From: Petrosia ficiformis | Lineage: Eukaryota; Porifera; Demospongiae; Haplosclerida; Petrosiidae | Length of the DNA stretch: 64,000 nucleotides | Assembly: GCA_947044365.1 (NCBI GenBank) | Contig: OX345636.1 | Location: forward strand, 52,074,746 to 52,138,745 | Direction of reading: 5' to 3' | Shown here: positions 23,301 through 32,969 of the stretch, in pieces | Numbering within the stretch: position 1 is the stretch's first letter | How the letters are laid out: every line of letters begins with the position of its first letter | The notes under the pieces: model-generated | Seen by the model: the letters and a program-made list of their open reading frames with translations, nothing else | The model's database searches: none | What the model was told of the DNA's origin: nothing | Made by a program: the position numbers and the translations under genes

Positions 23301-25924
23301 TATCCTTACCCATCCTGATCTAGTGTGCATTGTCATACCTATATGTACATCTTCTATCATTTTATTATCAGTTTACACTTGTAAATATATAATACCGATG
23401 CTTATAATTATTGTGTAATGAATAAAGAAGATCAGAGTAAGAAGATTATTCTACACTTAAGTGTTATAAGTGTTAAGGTACAGGACAATGCAATTACTAG
23501 TAGAAAAAAAAAACTTCTCTGTAATTTTCAATGTCAGCTATTATCCTTTTTGATATCCCCACAAATCATATTTCTAACATTATCAATAATGAATAGAACT
23601 TAAATATTACCAAGTCAATAGACCTTTTTATCTTGAGCTCTAAAGTATGCAATTAAACATGACGTCATATCCAGAGTAGATTTTTGGAGTATTTTGTATT
23701 GCTGTCAATAAAATACACTGTTTTTGCATCAGTGTGCTTCTCGTGTATATGTATACCAAATATTCTTATAAAGCGAACATCAATAGATATATTAGACTTA
23801 CATGTAATACTACTGAACATAATTCAGTAATACGTCAGAGCTACAAGATGCAAGTTTGAATGAAATAAGGTACTATTAGCATAAGACCATACTTCCTGAT
23901 CTTTTAAGTCTAATAGTTCTTGTTATAAATAATCTCCAAGAGCATTAAACCTGACATACACAATTAGTCACATTCTTCAACTTACTATCATAATTAACAA
24001 TTATTATTAAATCTCCGCATATTTTTGCTTAAGGTAAAAGGGTCTATTGTTAATATAAATCCATCAATTTGATTGCTAAGTTCCAACAGTAGTTTTAACA
24101 CAGATGTACATGTAGAATTTATATGCATTGGAAGAAACTTTATAATCATTTCAACCACACAAGCAAGCTTTACTCTATAACAGCAGTGGTATCATATAGC
24201 TTTGTTGTGTGACACAACAACAAATAGATCCTGATACAGCAAAACAGAAAACATAAAAGAAAACCACAGGTGTACAAATTAGATATAGCACTCTGTGGTG
24301 AGACATGAAACCTGCCGTTGACACAGACTACAAGAAAACAACACTTACATGTACCTTCTCAAAACTGAAGACAAAACTAATGTATGAATGTATACTTCAT
24401 TTGCATGTAAAATATGACTTACCATCACCACAAAAAGATACAACTCATCATTAAGATTTATACATTATGCTATTTGATTATCAATTGTATTACATGTATA
24501 TCTCCTTACTGTACAAAATGGCTGGATATCAAGTGTCTATATCACTATGCAACAAGTTGTACCTTTTCATGTGGACAGACATAGTCACATAATTATAATG
24601 TGCATTACCATTTATCTTTTTTTCCTGCTGGTTTGTTGGAACAGTGTGTTTTTCTTGACCTACATGTACAACTTGAGCCTGAAATTTAGTTAGGTATAAT
24701 AATAATTATTATTATAATTATCTAGCCATTTTTATTTACATACAACAATTATATAGTGTATGGCAAAACTTCAAAGTAACCATAGGTTCTATAAATCAAA
24801 TATAAAACCTGCTATTGCCCACAGCAACACAAACTACATTACTTCAAAGCTCCCCTGGTCCAAACTCAAGATGGCTATCAGAGTTATAATAATATCCTCC
24901 TGGGATTAAATTAATATGGATTTGGTTTCCGACTAGGTAATATCTATAAGTGCTAGTCTCTTTTCTTTTTTCATCTATACATATATTGACTAGTATACAA
25001 AACATACATAATTATATAATTAATATTCAATTATCTGTTGAGTTTACATTGTATATACACTGTATATATATACTATATATATAGGAATTGTTATCTGCTA
25101 TTTATTATCTGTTATTTGTTATTATAAAGACAAACTTTACAGAGTTTATCAACACATAACTTCTGTTCTCCACAGATAATTAAAAAAAAAGAATTACAAT
25201 AATATATCTCAGAAGGATATTATTGATATATGTTAACTTTCTTAATTAATGAATTTTAACTGGCAATATTGTATTGAAAGTTTTAAAATAACCTAGTACA
25301 GGAGAGGCCGCCACACACATCTACAATAGTCATTAGAAGTCACATCAGAAGTAAAAGTTCCCACTACCAACAACTAAGGGGGCATTTCCAAACTGAAATT
25401 TGTACCCTTAACGTCATACTGACACAAAGGGGATGGGGGGTTGTGCACGTGACGCTAAACATTCAAAAGGAAGGAAGTATAATACACTGGAGTATTCATT
25501 CATGACATTAAGAGGAGGGGGGTCTTGCAGTAGTGTCACTTGGATATTAAGCGTACAAGCTTTAGTTTGGAGATGCCTCCTAATTAAGTCTTGTTGATAC
25601 GTTTCTGTAATGCAACTTTTACTGTAAAGTTTTTTCATCAAATATATAATTATGCATAATCACAATTTATTCATTCCTACTCACCTGTGCTGGGGACACA
25701 ATAGCCTGCAACTTATCCTTGTGGTACACTTCATCGTCATCATTTAAATCCACATCACAATCCCATTCCGCGTCATATCGTTGAAAAGCAACATTGGTTT
25801 GGTCAGTGAATTTCTCTAAAAACATTTTCCGTAAAATAGCAACATCTCTTTCTGGATCGCCTACAGCAATTTTGAAAACCACATTGTGTGCTAAATAGGA
25901 TACAAGTACAGCCTTCTTGCTCAT
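14337..25924 (-). CDS. Caspase (peptidase C14) with novel N-terminal module and C-terminal Death domain, eight exons
   Basis: Exons are 25924-25685, 24678-24609, 22985-22914, 22029-21985, 21858-21814, 21125-20458, 18251-18185 and 14710-14337. They total 1581 bases (526 residues), with all junctions GT..AG and phase-consistent. Exon 1 encodes an 80-residue module starting MSKK; a TTG three codons upstream is not used. Exons 2-5 are polar linkers. Exon 6 is the caspase p20 region, with GIAFIIG as first strand, the His motif YYSGHGG and the Cys motif FFFDCCLS (usual QACRG altered). Exon 7 ends it with QLPQVSSSVSGVYLK, the end of a p10 subunit. Exon 8 is a Death domain (WRHIANALEV ... LRKWESS ... 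TWEIIIKVL). The product is likely an initiator-type cell-death protease recruited through Death-domain contacts. Activity is uncertain because the residues after the Cys are atypical. Confidence 0.75.
14740..15400. other. Intron sequence with degenerate hAT-like debris
   Basis: It contains repeated GATTATGATTA-type blocks and a short minus frame (15157-14963) with no clear domain. A second copy of a GCTAAAATGAGGAAA block links it to the hAT remnant at 15434-15570. Confidence 0.35.
15434..15570 (-). pseudogene. hAT transposase C-terminal (dimerisation) fragment
   Basis: The minus frame reads WSVFSIAGKRIRPNKCQLS and then FEQLMFISS, followed by a stop. This matches the terminal segment of hAT transposases (usual 'ERVFS.aG..ir..R..ls'). 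No longer ORF surrounds it. It sits in the large intron between the last two caspase exons. Confidence 0.6.
15928..16985. mobile_element. Two inverted MITE copies forming a ~1 kb inverted repeat
   Basis: The left copy (15928-16373) and right copy (16590-16985) are inverted relative to each other and share ~400 bp. Each copy starts ATCCCTATGATTGCTTT and ends with its reverse complement, so each is a MITE with ~17 bp terminal repeats. Shared inner blocks include GTCCAGCATTCAGTAA and ATTAATTGACCGAGC. A single third copy lies at about 47395-47790. No transposase is encoded. Both copies lie in a caspase-gene intron. Confidence 0.75.
16990..17500. other. Intron sequence, nothing recognised
   Basis: No exon with matching phase, and no repeat with clear boundaries, was found here. 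Confidence 0.4.
17480..17765 (-). mobile_element. Two tRNA-derived SINE-like copies
   Basis: On the minus strand, GGGTTCAATTCC (about 17530-17541) and GGGTTCAATCCC (about 17717-17728) match the polymerase III B box (GGTTCRANNCC). Both are followed by the shared tail CAGTCAGATYCCT...CTAATTCTCT. Upstream of the first copy is an anticodon-arm-like stretch (GCCTGACTAGATATCAGAAG). The spacing and repetition fit a tRNA-derived SINE rather than a functional tRNA, since no full cloverleaf is seen. Confidence 0.55.
17764..18157. mobile_element. hAT-type MITE with perfect 8 bp target duplication
   Basis: The element at 17772-18149 begins TAGTGTTGTACCTATAC and ends with the exact reverse complement (17 bp). 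It is flanked by GTATGAAT on both sides (17764-17771 and 18150-18157). An 8 bp duplication and TAGNGTTG-type tips are the hallmarks of the hAT superfamily. It carries no transposase and inserted close to caspase exon 7 (18185). Confidence 0.88.
18703..19837. mobile_element. ~1.1 kb DNA transposon remnant with terminal inverted repeats
   Basis: Left tip TACCGTATTTCCTTGATCAG and right tip (reverse complement) TACCATTTTTCCTTGATTAG are imperfect inverted repeats of about 24 bp. Inside, a plus reading frame from about 19150 starts MQGKNNSDSCSSVSELEYD and runs to a GTAAATG donor-like site. It may be the start of a lost transposase. The element lies in the intron between caspase exons 6 and 7. Confidence 0.6.
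23036..23240. repeat. Second copy of GATA-type dispersed repeat
   Basis: It shares GTGCAACTCATTTCA and the following ATGGATAGATA array with 7383-7610. It sits in the intron between caspase exons 2 and 3. Confidence 0.6.
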
Positions 25925-25950
25925 CTTGGCCAAAGTTCACCGTAGGAGTT
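24377..25950. repeat. Segmental duplication, copy A (caspase gene exons 1-2)
   Basis: This block matches 33238-35760 in the same orientation, including exon 2 and flanking introns almost base for base and exon 1 with scattered differences. At its low end, similarity stops within a few bases of the position that in copy B is the splice acceptor of the ISG12 exon (AACTAATG here, AACTAAAG there). Copy B is longer because of insertions in intron 1, including a MITE near 34008-34270. Confidence 0.8.
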
Positions 25951-26700
25951 CCACTGTGGGTGGACGTGGGAGGAAAAGGTATACCGTTTATTGTCTATTG
26001 ACGGTAGGTGGACGTGGGTCGAAAAATTATATATACATGTATAGGCCTACCGTAAATTTAATGTTATCATTCTGTTGTCTGTATTTCTGTACAATGTAAC
26101 AATGTAAAGTTGTGAACTGAACTTGGGATACACTGTGCTGATGAGACCCAATAATCTGATCAGGGTACATGTATATTCAGACTGTCCACAGTTGCCTCAC
26201 TGTCACAAAAAATATTTTATAATTTACTATATTAAACAAACCTCAATTTAATTATGTCACTGACAAAGACAACTTGATAGCCATGAAGTCTATATGCCAT
26301 TACGATTCTAATGTTATACATCACCAACTGACAACACATAGACATAGGCATATCTAGGGTGGTAGGAACTAGCTGTATAGGTTTAATCTCCTAGTGAACA
26401 TTTATGAAACTTAATATAAATGATTCAGTACTGAGCACCCGTGGCGAGTGTATAGCTATCATGTAAAACATGTGCAAAATAATAAAAGTTGCAGCTTTTT
26501 TTACAGTGTCATGTCTGTCATCATGGCTAGTAAGTAAAACCTTCCGGATCTTTTTGTGAGTTGTGTGGCCAAATTATAATGTCACTTAACTTAACTTAAT
26601 CAACGGGACAACATAATGGCAAGTAATACACTACTGGAGCAGTTGAATCACAGTCTACTACAGTTCATAACTACCAAGTACAAACATACGAAACAGTTAA
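25950..26700. other. Upstream region of the caspase gene
   Basis: Presumed promoter side of the minus-strand caspase gene. No TATA box or other element can be assigned with confidence. Confidence 0.35.
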
Positions 26701-26713
26701 TTTAATTAAAAGG

Positions 26714-26805
26714 TCAAGTTCACCTTCGTGCATGCTCAGTATACTTATTATGAGGTACTGTGACCTCACAATACTTATACCGAGCATGCGCGAAGGTGAA
26801 CTTGA
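26714..26805. mobile_element. 92 bp foldback element
   Basis: TCAAGTTCACCTTCGTGCAT is mirrored by ATGCGCGAAGGTGAACTTGA at the other end, and the inner parts are complementary up to a short loop around GGTACTGTGACC. It is a MITE-like hairpin without coding capacity. Confidence 0.7.
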
Positions 26806-26999
26806 AAATCGCAATAGTAGAAACATGCTGTTTTTTTCTGGTTAGGATCCGGAGTGGATCCAGGATTATTAGAATGGAGGCATGTATGATGGTGTGCCTG
26901 TGCTTATCAGGACCAGTCCATCTTATGACATTAAACTATATTACACATAACATCATCACATCATAATTTTGAGGTCATTATGAATAACATCAGACTTTA

Positions 27000-27265
27000 G
27001 TTACATACAAGTTACAGGGGTTACGTAATAGCTTTTCAACTATCCCTCCCACCCAACTTTGTATGTAACTATGTATGTATACAGTTGGTATACAAGTCTT
27101 AAGGAGGAGCAGACTAGAGGTGTGTCCAGTTTTGTGTGTAGGAATGACGTCACCACACTCTGACTAACAGGATATGAAAAACCGTTAGCTTTGCATGGTA
27201 AGGTACCAGTTGTGTTTATACTGCAAACACTCACCTTGCTGTCTTTCCACATCTAACGAAGATTT
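27000..27265 (-). other. Probable 3' non-coding end of the gypsy element
   Basis: This follows the integrase stop on the minus strand and could contain a 3' LTR. No matching copy was seen beyond gag near 31.5 kb, so LTR boundaries cannot be set. Confidence 0.35.
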
Positions 27266-30200
27266 TTAATAAAGTGTAATATGAGTGGGTGGTTTCTGTG
27301 GGAAATAGACCTTTGTAGCCGTCACATCTGGATCATTAACCGATTGTATGCGGTAGGGTCCATGCCAAGGACGAGATAGTTTCCTTATATGTCCTGATTC
27401 CTCGTGGGGAAATCTTATCAGAACCCATTGACCAACTTTGTATTCAGCTGGATTAGCCTTCTTATCATATTGTTTCTTATAACGGCCTTGTGCCTCTCTA
27501 ATGTTCTGAATAGCCAGCTCTCTTGCTGATGTTAGAGAGACCATTAATTCCTGGCGATAGTCAGTGATATTGATATCTTGTAGAGAATCAGGAGGTAGAT
27601 ATGCTGCTTCTGTTGGAGACCTACAATCAAAGCCAAACAGCAAAAATGAAGGTTTTTCTTTTGTTGATTCATGTGGTGTGTTTCTATAAGCAAACAAAAC
27701 TCCTGACAGGTAACGATCCCACTGGTTACCATGCACACTAGCATGTTTCCGTAACATCATCTTGAGTGTTCGGTTGAATCTCACAACCATGCCATCACAC
27801 TGGGGATGGTATGCAGTTGTATTTAGTTTCTTTATTCCTAGGAGTTTGCACACATCCTGCATTAGATGAGAGAGTAAATTGGTACCATGATCAGAGAGCA
27901 ATGCCTCTGGAACCCCAAATATGGGTATAATATTTTCCACTAGTAACTGGACAATTCGAAGTGATTTCTGGTCTGGAATTGGAAACACCATGGGCCACTT
28001 TGTCAGAAAGTCTTGAAAGACTACAACATATTGGTTACCTTTTGATGTTTTAGGCAACTCCATTATATCAACTCCCAGTATTTGGAATGCTCGCTCTACA
28101 GGTATAGGGTGAAGTGGTGGTTTGTGCACATGACCACCACCAGAGACAATGGCACACTGTGGACATCTTTTAGAGTGATCAAGAGCGTCTTTGTACATTC
28201 CTTCCCACCACCAGTGATGTACCAAAGTGTTATACAGTCTAGAACCTGAGAAATGTCCTGCCATCCTTCCGCTATGATTTTCCTTCATTATTTCATCCCT
28301 TAGATGCTTAGGAACAACAACTCGTTTTTCGTTGTTCTGTTTGGGATTCACATAGTACAGTATGTCATCAACCATAGTGAAGAGAGGTGCTTGAGTGGCA
28401 ACCTTTTGTTTTCTCTTTTCTTCTTCTGGGAGCTTGTTGTCTAGTAAAAAGTCAATTATTTCTTTCACTTCTGGATCTTCCCTCTGGCTGGCACCAAAGT
28501 TACAATTGTAGCTACTGATCGATGAAGGTTGTAAGTTGAGTAACTCTTGTACAGTTTGTTCAGTGGCATGGCTGCTGATAGCTAAAACTTGAGTGTCCAG
28601 TTCAAAATTCTCAGTAGTGGTTGCTGGTTCTAGATTCCTGGATAGTGCATCAGCATTTGCATTTTCTTTGCCTGGACAATAGCGGATTTCGAGTTGTTTC
28701 ACTCCACTCCCATAAACTTTAGTCCACCAACGTGCATGTTTTCCATTTGGACTAGGAGTTTCTAAAATTGCCTTTACAGCAGAATGGTCGGTAAAGACCA
28801 AGACTTCATTACCATAGACATAGGCATGGAAGTGAGACATAGCCCACACAACAGCTAGTGTCTCTAATTCTGTGATACTGTAGTTCTTCTCGGGAGGGGA
28901 GAGGGCACAGCTGGCGAATGCGACTGGATGAAGTTTTTCATCACTCTGATACTGAGAGAGAATGGCACCTAATCCTTAAACACTTGCATCACTCTCCACT
29001 ATGAACTTGATATCAAACTGAGGGTAAGTCAACACAGGTGTCTCAATCAATTTTTGTTTTAGAGTCTTAAATGCTGTGTTGCACTTCTCCGACCACTGAA
29101 ACTTTTCATCCTTCTTTGTTAATGCGTGTAGGGGACTTGCTACACTTGCAAACTTGGGAACAAATCTCCTGTAGTAGGATGCTAATCCCAGAAACTGACG
29201 AACCTGCTTCACATTGTTTGGAACAGGAAACTGTTTTACTGCATTTACTCGGTCCTGGTTTGGTTTTAGGCCTTCTGGAGTAATGATTGGCCTAAGTACT
29301 CTACTTCCTTACGCACAAAGTGGCATTTTGAGGGCTTAAGTTTGAGACCAGCTTCCCTTGAACGATTGATTACTGAATTTAGATGCTTCAGGTGCTCATC
29401 TATAGTTCTCGAAAATACAAGAACATCATCGAGGTATACTGCTACATAATCTGGACCAGCTTCGGGGTTTAATCCCAATAATACTCGTTGCATGAGCTTC
29501 TGGAATACAGCTGGAGCATTGCAAAGGCTAAATGGCATCACTTGAAACTCATATAGACCTTGGTGTGTAATGAATGCTGTTTTCTCCTGAGAATCTGGAT
29601 GTACTTGGATTTGCCAGTATCTCGAAGCAAGGTCTAACGTGGAGAAATATCTTGATTTGTCCAGCTGATCCAATAGGTCATCAATTCTCAGTAGAGGAAA
29701 GTTGTCTGTTTTTGTTACTGAGTTCAACTTCCTGTAATCTATGCAAAATCTAAGAGTGCCATCCTTTTTTTTCACTAACACTATTGGGCTGGCCCACGGA
29801 CTACTAGATGGTTTGACCACTTTCATATCTTGCATCTTCTTCAGCTGTTGGGCTATCTCCTGTCTGATTGCAAAGGGCACTCTACGAACTGGTTGTCGCT
29901 TTGGTGAGGCATCTCCAGTGTCTATTTGAAAACGAACTAAGTTTGTTTCTCCTCTTTCATCTTCCATTAAGCTGAAAGCTTCATTTTGTTCAGCAAGAAG
30001 AGTATATAACTTTTGCTGTTCATTAGGGGATATGTGTGACTTCTCCTGTGGCAGAAGTTCGAACAATTTCTTCTTCCGGGCTTCTGATGATTCTTGAGAG
30101 ATTATTGTTTTCACATCTAGATGAGCATGACTTAGGCGTGTATCATCTTGTGTTATTTGGTCAGGGACACTGATAGGGGTAGCTTCGATCACACTTCCAA

Positions 30201-31545
30201 GTTCCAATCCTTGCTCGATGTTTTGTGTAAAACCTGTGGTATTTGCCACTAGGATGTGGGCTTCTCCATCTTCACCTGGCTCTAGAAGTCCATCCACTAC
30301 TTGCAGTCCTGCTGATTCTTCTAGTGAGGAGTCAGGTTCCAGCATTAGTGGCTTCGTCATTTGATGTCCCTCTTGTATCTGAACTTTAATAACTGTGCTC
30401 TGTTGAGGAAGGAGACGTAAAGTTTGTACAAGTCTCACCCTGACAGTCGGAACTGTAGCTGTTTTTACTTTCTGATGCTCTGCTCTTTTTCTCCTTCCTC
30501 CATTCCATTTTTGAATATCGGGGTGGTAATGTACAATGCCTAATTGGCGGCATACTCCCTCTGAAAGAAGGAGCTGATCGTGTGCATTCATCTTTATATA
30601 GACAGAAGTACGAATGGTCTTGTCATTGAATGTTATATCCAGATCCATCACTCCGTCCAACTGAAATGGCTGTCCATCATAATTACGAGCTGTTCTGTCT
30701 GACTTTCTAAGGAAGTCTTCGGGAGTAAAGTTTCTTCCAGTGAGGATTCTTCTTGTGGGATTTGGTTTTGTGGGGTTAGGTTTCCACTGTTGTCGACCTC
30801 CACTTTCAGTTTTTGGTGTTTTACACTGCTTCTGTAAGTGACCAAACTTTCCGCATTTGTAGCAGCGAGGCCCTTCATCATTTTGTTTTCGAAACAGCTG
30901 TCTGTTCTGTCCTGTGTTGTGCCTTGTTAGTTCTAGCATTCGTTTGGGCTGTGTTGTCGACTTCACCAACCCTTTGCTGTATTCCTGTCTCTTCTTTAGC
31001 TCCACTTGTCTCTTCTCCTCATTTTTAGCAGCCATCACCAATTCTCTGTATGACTGTGCTCCAGAAACTGCTGGGGCCCTTCATAATTTGGTAAGAGAGA
31101 CCTTCTTGAAGTTGGCCATGTAACAAGGTTTCTCTTGTTTCCATGGACATGTCATCTACTCCATAGGCTATTGCAAATGTTCTTTTCATCCTCCTGATAA
31201 AATTGCTCACCGATTCTCCATCAATTTGTGAGGTATGGCGGAAATCTTGAGCTGCTAGTGTCCTTGTTTTAGGCTCTAGTCTCCATCGTAGTGCTTCAAT
31301 TACATCAATGGTGTCTAATTTATCCCTCGCATCTATTAGGTTCCACTCTTGGAGTGCTCGTCCACGAAGGTGTCCTGCGAATTGGATTAAGTATTCCTCG
31401 TTAGTCCACTAATGAGACTCTGTCTAACACAGGCAACCAGTCGTCCAGCCTAATCTCTGGGTTTTCTCCGGTGAATGAATCTACTGGGGAGCTTTTCCCT
31501 TTCGTTTCTTCTCTGGAACACTTTGTGGTGGTGTTGTTCCATCAT
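27266..31545 (-). mobile_element. Ty3/gypsy-type retroelement, gag-pol, disrupted
   Basis: The order on the minus strand is gag, zinc knuckle (CYKCGKFGHLQKQC), protease-like region, reverse transcriptase with YLDD box, RNase H (FTDHSAVKAIL), integrase zinc finger (H-H-C-C near HSGRMAGH and CPQC) and the integrase core. This is the Ty3/gypsy order. Frames are broken at several points: two shifts in gag (near 31410 and 31075), one between RT and RNase H (near 29275) and a stop near 28977. In the integrase core, the position normally holding the catalytic Glu of 'VERFNRT' reads VVRFNRT. No paired LTRs were found. It is an inactive copy between the two genes that share the N-terminal module. Confidence 0.88.
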
Positions 31546-31839
31546 TTATCTCGTGCCTGTAAAATAACAAGAGACTTTTGCTAAAACGTTTCAGCAATAT
31601 CCTTGTGATTTGTGAATTGCAGTGAAATGTATTGTATTAACAGGGGAGGAGACAGCATATTAAAGGCTATGATTTGGAAGAAATTAAAGGCTAGGCATAG
31701 TTGCTTCAAAGCTTGAAATTTTCTTACTATAAACTCACAAAGAACGATGACGAAAATGTTTGGTTGATAATGCATGAACATTGCGTGACGCTTGACCAAG
31801 AATTTAAAGCGACTGTTCCAGACTGTCTCTTCAGCATTG

Positions 31840-32960
31840 TGGTCTGAGTACTATACTAGTAAAGGCCCTGCATTAACACTATACCTAGCTGAGACCAAAT
31901 TCCTGGGGCCATGCTCGTTCTAGGTGGATTTATATTATGCTATTATCCTAATAAGAAAAGAGAAGACTTTACAAGTGGTTACTGGGAGGAGATATCTTTA
32001 AATTTCGTGCTTATATATTATCGAGAATGTGTACCATATTATTGACCATAGGCGTTTTTCAGGGGGGGCTAGGGGGTGCTCAGCCCCCCCAAAACAATTT
32101 TGAGCCCCTTTCTCGAAGACTGCAACAACTTTTTACACAATCAGTAATGTTTAATTAAGTCTATCATCGTGTCTTGTAGATAAGAACAGCAGTGAAACCA
32201 GTTCTAATTATTGCGCAGATAATTAATAATTATTACTTTTGAGATAATTAATACGTCATAAATAGCCACACCCCTCATGAATAATTAACAAGCCGAAAAT
32301 TATTCGCGACGCGCTTCTCGCGCCGCCACTCAGCCCCCCCCCCAATTTCCAGTGCTTCCTACAATAATATGGTACACATATAAGCACGAAATTTAAAGAT
32401 ATCTCCTCCAAGTAAGTGAAGTAACCACTTGTAAAGACTTCTCTACATACACTCCTGTACAATAATATTGTACAGGAATGTATGTAGGGGTATTCATCAG
32501 CCACTGAGTGACCTGACTGTTTGGTGAAGCTATGAAGTTAGAAAACTAAGAAGTTTTCAAGTTGGAAACAGTATTTAACTTATCAATAATTGAAGCTATG
32601 AAGCAGTGAAGTATACACTCTTGAGACAGCATTTATTTTTCATATATATATCCTAAGTTATTGTCATAAATACCTGTTTGTATAGCTCTACCCACATGAA
32701 ATTTGAAGAACATTTTTGCTAGTAAAATTAGACAGTATCCTTCACAGCTTCACTGTTCATAAGCTGCTGATATGATATATAATCTATTTTACAGTTTACA
32801 TAAAGGAACTATGTTCAACTGACAGTTCAAGTGTTTACTGTACAGAATAAACTGAAATCGTAATTATAATTATTGTGAGTATAATATAATTATAATTATG
32901 TAATTAGGCCTACAGAGTTATAATCACAGAGTTTTTCTGAATGTTTCTTTTCATTGGGAC
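31840..32960. repeat. Segmental duplication, 3' flank of the N-module/ISG12 gene
   Basis: It matches about 48235-48985 in order (GATACTAGTAAAGGCCCT, GAAGCTATGAAGTTAGAAAACTAAG, AATTAGACAGTAT). With the ISG12 exon, it shows the two loci arose by duplication of more than 1 kb. Confidence 0.75.
31960..32445. mobile_element. Insertion flanked by an inverted duplication of host sequence
   Basis: The sequence around AGATATCTTTAAATTTCGTGCTTATA at the left (about 31990-32020) recurs inverted at about 32375-32405, with matching flanks (CTTTACAAGTGGTTACT). Between them is a GC-rich-tipped insert starting CATAGGCGTTTTTCAGGGG and ending near CAGCCCCCCCC. The paralogous locus at 48.4 kb has only one copy of the flank. 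Confidence 0.6.
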
Positions 32961-32969
32961 TGTTAACTT

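Noticed and set aside
25925..25933. Upstream start for the caspase gene
   Set aside because: The apparent start codon is TTG. The first ATG in frame is at 25924 and is shared with the paralogous gene.
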